The notes beneath the pieces are model-generated. The model was not told where the DNA came from, did no database searches, and saw only the letters and a list, made by a program, of their open reading frames with translations. From Paradevosia shaoguanensis (GTDB lineage: Bacteria > Pseudomonadota > Alphaproteobacteria > Rhizobiales > Devosiaceae), in the NCBI RefSeq assembly GCF_016801025.1, contig NZ_CP068983.1, positions 682,001 through 746,000 on the forward strand: 64,000 nucleotides of DNA. The letters are read 5' to 3'. The translations under genes were made by a program, and so were the position numbers. Position 1 is the first letter of the stretch, and the number at the start of each line of letters is the position of its first letter. This document shows positions 59,611-64,000 of the stretch, piece by piece.

Positions 59611-60852
59611 TCAGCGCGAGGAGGCCGGGGACGAAATTGCCTGGTTTTGCAGTGAGTTGGACTGTGCATTGGGGAGGCTCATGGCCTTGGCATAGCCCGC
59701 CGGATTTAGCCGGAGTACGAGAAGCGAGACGACGAGTACGCAGCCGATATGGAGAATCCAGCCGGCGATGAATCCGCCGGTCGCCTCGTGAAGCGTGGCG
59801 ACGATCCACGGCGGAAGCGCAGCGAGAAGGAAGCCGCCGCCCTGCATGAGGGCGGAGAGCGCGCCGGCCTGGGCCGGGTTGGGCAGGTGATCGAGCGCGA
59901 CCACCATGGTGAGCGCGAAACAGCCGCCGAGGCCTGCGCCGACGACCAGGGCCCAGATGACGGGCGCGGTATAGGGCAGGAAGGCGAGGCCGGCGAAGCC
60001 GATAAGCTGCATGGCGAGGGTGAGCCAGATCCAGCCACGACGATCGAGGTTGCGCGAGGCGAGGATGGGCATGAGGAGCGCGGAGGCGGCCTGGCCGAGA
60101 GCCACGATGGCGAGCAGGCTGCCGCTGGCAGCGGCCGACCAGCCGTGACCCTGATAGAAGGCAGCGAGCCAGGCGACGACGGTGGAATAGCCGCCATTGA
60201 CGAGGCCGAAGCTCAGCATGAGCAGCCAGGTGCGCGGACGACGCAGGAATGCCATTGCGGGGGCCGAGGCGCCCTGCCCGTTCGCGCGTGGCAGGAAGCG
60301 GGCGGCCATGAGGACAGCGATGATTGCGGGAATGGCGAGCCAGGCAAGACCGAGGCGCCAATCGGCAGTGGCCTTGGCGACGAGCGGGGCGACCTGTGCG
60401 CCGACCGCGCCGCCGCCCATGAGCATCGAGGAATAAAGGCCGGTGACGAAGGTGACGCGATCCGGAAAGTGCAGCTTAATGATGCCGGGAAAGAGCGCCT
60501 GTACCACGGCGACGCCGAGGCCGCAGAGAACGGCCGTGAGGATCAGCACGCGGCCATCCCAGGCGAAATAGCGCAGCAGGGAACCGGATGCGAGGACGAT
60601 GAGCGCGGCAATGACGGCACGGCGGGCGCCGAAGCGACGCTGGATGGCTGGGCCCAGGAAAGCCAGCGCGCCCATGAGCAGCATGGGCACGAGGGTAAGC
60701 AGGGCCATATCCTGGTAGGCGAGACCAGTTTGCGCGCTGATATCGGCGGCCAACGGGCCCACAGCGGTGAGGAAGGGACGCAGGTTGAGCCCCACGACGA
60801 CCACTACCGCCAGCATGGGCAGGCGGTTGCGCAACGTTTCTTCGGTGGACAT
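59611..60852 (-). CDS. MFS transporter, CynX/NimT family
   Basis: 413 aa, twelve predicted membrane helices. MLAVVVVVGLNLRPFLTAVGPLAADI and FLGPAIQRRFGARRAVI match the CynX/NimT (cyanate / 2-nitroimidazole) group. The C-terminal tail (SLPNAQSNSLQNQAISSPASSR) is unrelated and polar. I choose ATG 60852, 1 bp after the deaminase stop; the frame upstream overlaps that gene. Co-transcription with a deaminase suggests import of a base-like nitrogen compound. Confidence 0.88.
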   Translation of the reverse strand: MSTEETLRNRLPMLAVVVVVGLNLRPFLTAVGPLAADISAQTGLAYQDMALLTLVPMLLMGALAFLGPAIQRRFGARRAVIAALIVLASGSLLRYFAWDGRVLILTAVLCGLGVAVVQALFPGIIKLHFPDRVTFVTGLYSSMLMGGGAVGAQVAPLVAKATADWRLGLAWLAIPAIIAVLMAARFLPRANGQGASAPAMAFLRRPRTWLLMLSFGLVNGGYSTVVAWLAAFYQGHGWSAAASGSLLAIVALGQAASALLMPILASRNLDRRGWIWLTLAMQLIGFAGLAFLPYTAPVIWALVVGAGLGGCFALTMVVALDHLPNPAQAGALSALMQGGGFLLAALPPWIVATLHEATGGFIAGWILHIGCVLVVSLLVLRLNPAGYAKAMSLPNAQSNSLQNQAISSPASSR

Positions 60853-60853
60853 G

Positions 60854-61318
60854 TCAGCCCTTGGTGCCCTGGCGACGAGCCCATTCGGCATAAAGCGCGG
60901 GACGCGTGTCGAGGCGCACCGGATCGTGCGTGATCTTCATCGACTGCTCGGCGAAAGGCTTTGCGAGGTCGGCATAGACCGCGGCGGTCGATAGGCCGAA
61001 GGGTTCGCCATCCTCGTTGGAATAGGCGAAGGAGACGCTTTCGACGCCGGCCAGGCGCATGGCGGCAAGGCACATCGGGCACGGGTGGCCGCTGGCATAG
61101 ACCGAACAGCCGGCAAGGCTGGGCGAGCCCAGGATTTGGCTGGCGGCGCGGATGGCCAGGAGTTCGGCATGGGCGGTCGGATCGTGGCTTTCGACGACAT
61201 CGTTGACGCCGGTAGAGATAACCTCGCCATCACGGACGACGACCGCGCCAAAGGGGCGACCGCCGCGTTCGAGATTGGCGAAGGCCAGTTCGATGGCCTG
61301 GCGGAGATAGTGCTGCAT
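60854..61318 (-). CDS. Nucleoside/guanine deaminase family protein (CDA fold)
   Basis: 154 aa. The zinc and catalytic motifs are complete: TAHAELLAI (H50, E52) and GHPCPMCLAAM (C80, C83). The length and the region after the PCxxC (SVSFAYSNEDGEPFG) recall bacterial guanine deaminase or related cytosolic deaminases, not TadA. It would release ammonia from guanine or a like base, consistent with purine-derived catabolism. Followed 1 bp later by the CynX-type transporter. Confidence 0.88.
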   Translation of the reverse strand: MQHYLRQAIELAFANLERGGRPFGAVVVRDGEVISTGVNDVVESHDPTAHAELLAIRAASQILGSPSLAGCSVYASGHPCPMCLAAMRLAGVESVSFAYSNEDGEPFGLSTAAVYADLAKPFAEQSMKITHDPVRLDTRPALYAEWARRQGTKG

Positions 61319-61328
61319 GGCCGGCCCC

Positions 61329-61985
61329 TCAGTGCGCGCCGGCGGCGAGGAGAACGTTGGCGATCTCGGAGAAGCCGCGACGCTGGGCATTTTCCAGCGG
61401 GGTAACGCCATCGCCATCGGCGAGGTTCACATCGGCGCCGGCATCGAGGAGGAGCTTGACGATGGCCACGTGACGCGGACCACCGTCGCCGAGGATGATC
61501 GCCTCGAGCAGGGCGGTCCAATTGAGATTGTTGACGTGGTCGACATCGACGCCCGCCTCGATGAGGGTGCGCACGGTTTCGACATGGCCGCGCTCGGAAG
61601 CCGGGATCAACGCGGTGCCGCCATAGCGATTGATGCTGCGCAGGTCGGCGCCGTGAGTGAGCGTCATCTTGAGGATTTCGAGATGGCCGCGGGCGCCCGC
61701 ATAGAGATAGGGACTGTCGTTGATGCGATCCTTGGCGTTGACGTCCGCACCGGCATCGATGAGCGCGCGGGCGGCTTCGACATTGTTGGCATGGGTCGCG
61801 ACGAGCAGCGCGGTTTCGCCCGCTGCATTGCGTGCGTCGATCTCGACGCCGGTGGCGAGGAGCGCATTGATGGTCGCAACATCATTGCCGGCAGCAGCCG
61901 ACAGCAGCTTTTCGTTCATGTCATCACCCAGAACTGGCGAGGCGAGCGTCAGGATCGCCGCGAGTATCGATAGAATTCGGATCAT
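61329..61985 (-). CDS. Secreted ankyrin-repeat protein
   Basis: 218 aa. Signal peptide MIRILSILAAILTLASPVLG, then about six ankyrin repeats (GETALLVATHANNVEAARALIDAGADVNAKD; GGTALIPASERGHVETVRTLIEAGVDVDH in part; VAIVKLLLDAGADVNLADGDGVTPLE in part). It is probably periplasmic and protein-binding. ATG 61985 follows GAGGAGAGG. It heads an operon with the deaminase (10-bp gap) and transporter, an unusual partnership. Confidence 0.9.
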   Translation of the reverse strand: MIRILSILAAILTLASPVLGDDMNEKLLSAAAGNDVATINALLATGVEIDARNAAGETALLVATHANNVEAARALIDAGADVNAKDRINDSPYLYAGARGHLEILKMTLTHGADLRSINRYGGTALIPASERGHVETVRTLIEAGVDVDHVNNLNWTALLEAIILGDGGPRHVAIVKLLLDAGADVNLADGDGVTPLENAQRRGFSEIANVLLAAGAH

Positions 61986-62102
61986 TACGCCTCTCCTCAA
62001 AGTGCGCGCGACCCCCGTGGCCGCAGCGACAATACTTCGACTTTGCGGGCTCGAAGGAGCCGCATAGAGAGATAGTGTGCGCTCAAGACATTTGAAAATT
62101 AA

Positions 62103-62130
62103 ATGTTCTGATTGCTATCAGTAAGAACAT
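62103..62130 (-). terminator. Intrinsic terminator of the DHA2-type transporter gene
   Basis: On the minus strand ATGTTCT-ta-CTGAT-agca-ATCAGAACAT forms a stem with a 2-nt bulge, then TTAATTTTC. Confidence 0.75.
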
Positions 62131-62135
62131 GAATA

Positions 62136-63551
62136 TCATTCGCGGAAAACTTCGGCGGCGAAGAAGCCGGCGAGGCTGTGGCGCAGGCGCATGAGGCTGA
62201 CGCCGCTGGCGATGAGCGCAAAGGCCGAGCCGATCCACAAGGCCATGATGGCTCCCTGCGAGCCGAACAGGTTGAAGAGGCCCGCGACAAGGGCGGCGCC
62301 GGTGGCCTGGCCAAGATTGCCCACGATGCTGGAAACACCCCCTGCCCCGCCGCTGCGCTCGGCGGGCGAGGCCATGATGACGATGCGCATGGTCGGCGAC
62401 TGGAAGAGACCGAAGCCGACGCCGCACAGCGCCATGCGCCAGACGATATCGAGCGCGGACGGCTGGGCCGGCAGCGTGGCGAGCAGCGCCATGGCGATGG
62501 CGAGAATGACAAGGCCGCAGCTGCCGATGAGCGAGCCGGGGAGCTTATCGGACCAGCGCCCGGCAAAGGGCGCGGTGAGCGCGACGAAGACCGGCCAGGG
62601 CGTGATGAGAAAGCCGGTTTCGACCTGGGAATAGCCGAGCACGGCCTGGAACATGAAGGGCAGCGAAATGAAGGCCAGCGCCTGGGTGTTGAGCGTGAGG
62701 TAGGACGAGATGGCCGAAAGCGCGATGACCGGGCGACGGAGAAGATCGACCGGCAGGATCGGCGCGGGGCTGCCCATCTGGCGGCGCAGCAGAGCCAGGA
62801 TGGCAGCCACCGCGATGACGGCGCCGGCAATGGTGAGCGGCCAGGACGCGCCGCGGGTGACGGCATTGAGGGTGAAGATGGTCGTGGCGAGGCCAACGCC
62901 GCAGAGGAGCGCCGCCAGCCGGTCGAAGCGCCAGCCGCCGCGAATGGTGGGCGGCAGCGAGTGCAGGCCCATGACGATGCCAAGGATGCCCAGCGGCACG
63001 TTGATGAGGAACAGCCAGTGCCAACTGGCGAAACTGAGGATGATGGAGGCGGCGGTCGGGCCGGCGGCAAAGGACATGCCGACGACGAGGGCATTGAGCC
63101 CCATGCCGGCGCCCATCAGCTCGCGCGGATAAATGGAGCGCATCATGGCGACGCTGAGGCCGAGAATGCCGGCGGCACTCATGCCCTGCAGCACGCGGCC
63201 GGCGACGAGCCATTGAAAGGTCGGGGCCATGCCGCAGACGAGCGAAGCGATGGTGAAGAGGACAAGCGCGACCATCGAGACGCGGCGCAGGCCGATGACC
63301 TCGCCAAGCGCGGCGGCCGGGAGGAGCGTGGCGACCATGGCGATCTGGTAAGCGCTCACCACCCAGATCGACTGGGCATCGGTGGTCTGGAGATCGCGGG
63401 CGATGGTGGGCAAAGCCGTGTTGGCGATGGCGGAATCGAGATTGGCCATGGCCACGTTGATGAGAATGGCGGTGACCGCGATGGTGCGCTCGCGTCGCGG
63501 CAGCCCTACGCCTGGGGGCGAGAGCTCATTGCGGCGGAATGCGAACAACAT
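62136..63551 (-). CDS. MFS multidrug transporter, DHA2 (14-helix) family
   Basis: 471 aa with about 14 membrane helices. The first-helix motif ANLDSAIANTALPTIARDL and WVVSAYQIAMVATLLPAAALGEVIGLRR are typical of EmrB/QacA-type drug:H+ antiporters. ATG 63551 has GGAGA 6 nt upstream. It is divergent from a LysR gene, the usual layout for a regulator and its target pump. Confidence 0.9.
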   Translation of the reverse strand: MLFAFRRNELSPPGVGLPRRERTIAVTAILINVAMANLDSAIANTALPTIARDLQTTDAQSIWVVSAYQIAMVATLLPAAALGEVIGLRRVSMVALVLFTIASLVCGMAPTFQWLVAGRVLQGMSAAGILGLSVAMMRSIYPRELMGAGMGLNALVVGMSFAAGPTAASIILSFASWHWLFLINVPLGILGIVMGLHSLPPTIRGGWRFDRLAALLCGVGLATTIFTLNAVTRGASWPLTIAGAVIAVAAILALLRRQMGSPAPILPVDLLRRPVIALSAISSYLTLNTQALAFISLPFMFQAVLGYSQVETGFLITPWPVFVALTAPFAGRWSDKLPGSLIGSCGLVILAIAMALLATLPAQPSALDIVWRMALCGVGFGLFQSPTMRIVIMASPAERSGGAGGVSSIVGNLGQATGAALVAGLFNLFGSQGAIMALWIGSAFALIASGVSLMRLRHSLAGFFAAEVFRE

Positions 63552-63724
63552 CGAAGGTTCTCCAGGCTGGAACAGGCCGCACCTTTCCCGGCACGAGACC
63601 AGGGCTGGCCGCGCGGCTGTTCGACTTTCTCGAAAATGGCTGCCCGGTGCCGTCCCTCAACGATCACCGGTCACAAATGCGTAGCGCTGGACGACGCCAT
63701 CGGCAAATGACATGTCTTGATGGA

Positions 63725-63743
63725 ATTCATTCGTAGTCTGAAT
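63725..63743. promoter_or_regulatory. LysR-type binding box candidate
   Basis: ATTCA-N9-TGAAT, a perfect 5-bp dyad ending 8 bp before the LysR ATG, in the 200-bp divergent promoter region. Fits autoregulation by a LysR protein. Confidence 0.45.
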
Positions 63744-63751
63744 GCACGACC

Positions 63752-64000
63752 ATGCTCGACCCTCGCCTGCTCCGCGCCTTCGTGGCCATTGCCGACAATG
63801 GCAGCTTCACCGTCGCGGCCGAAAAGTTGCACATGACGCAATCGACGATCAGCCAGCAATTGGGCCGGCTCGAGCAGGTGGTCGGGCGCGAGCTCATCGA
63901 CCGCGCGGCGCGCCCGGTGCGGCCGACGGCGTCGGGCGAGCGGCTGCTCGGCTATTCGCGCCGCATCCTGACCCTGCAGCACGAGGCGGAGACGCTGCTG
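63752..64000 (+). CDS. LysR family regulator, N-terminal part (3' end outside window)
   Basis: 83 codons are visible. MLDPRLLRAFVAIADNGSFTVAAEKLHMTQSTISQQLGRLEQ in part is the winged helix-turn-helix typical of LysR proteins, followed by the linker helix (RRILTLQHEAETLL). The effector domain is beyond the window. Probably regulates the divergent multidrug transporter gene. Confidence 0.93.
   Translation, partial: MLDPRLLRAFVAIADNGSFTVAAEKLHMTQSTISQQLGRLEQVVGRELIDRAARPVRPTASGERLLGYSRRILTLQHEAETLL

Overview
The window is GC-rich DNA (roughly 65% by eye) from an alphaproteobacterium, most probably of the order Hyphomicrobiales and Devosia-like. The clues are a C4-pathway 5-aminolevulinate synthase, a class I lysyl-tRNA synthetase, a PodJ-like polar organiser with coiled coil, one membrane segment, Sel1 repeats and a peptidoglycan-binding end, a PAS_7 hybrid kinase beside a NarL-type regulator, and many ABC importers. 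The genus is inferred, not proven. I see no rRNA, tRNA, CRISPR array, insertion sequence or prophage.

From 1 to 27 kb the content is mostly housekeeping and regulatory. In order it holds the 3' end of hemA, a glyoxalase-superfamily protein, a FixJ-type regulator whose receiver lacks the phospho-acceptor Asp, mscL, a convergent overlapping kinase/regulator pair, the PodJ-like gene, a TSUP exporter coupled to a TIGR02186 protein, an FMN reductase, a VOC protein, the PdeM/Lhr-type DNA-repair pair, a small-molecule kinase, a MATE pump, pyrD with a DUF952 gene, an S24/LexA-like regulator, a TerB protein, lysS, a lone periplasmic solute-binding protein, a family 2 glycosyltransferase and a solo LuxR regulator. 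A gene-free stretch (26.4-27.15 kb) consists of 255-bp tandem repeats built from GC palindromes. A related palindrome sits at 17.9 kb inside a 13-bp inverted repeat.

From 27 to 59.5 kb lies one catabolic island. It has two dipeptide/opine-type ABC importers, one sugar-type importer with two paralogous Tat-exported binding proteins and no ATPase gene nearby, two TIM-barrel epimerases, two amidohydrolases, an Asp/Glu/hydantoin-type racemase, a PuuE-type allantoinase with a UraD-like tail, a metal-less M24 (creatinase-fold) protein, a PIG-L deacetylase, a Gfo/Idh/MocA oxidoreductase and malate synthase G. Regulators are two tandem FCD-type GntR paralogues and one ROK protein. A GGATACA/TGTATCC half-site recurs in the promoter regions between 33.7 and 51 kb and probably marks a GntR regulon. 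The simplest reading is uptake and ring opening of a cyclic ureide or hydantoin-like (possibly glycosylated or acylated) nitrogen compound to glyoxylate, which malate synthase G would condense with acetyl-CoA. The real substrate is unknown, and several enzymes have lost canonical catalytic residues.

From 59.6 to 64 kb there is an operon of an ankyrin protein, a nucleoside/guanine-type deaminase and a CynX/NimT-type transporter, then a DHA2-type multidrug transporter divergent from a LysR regulator cut by the window edge.
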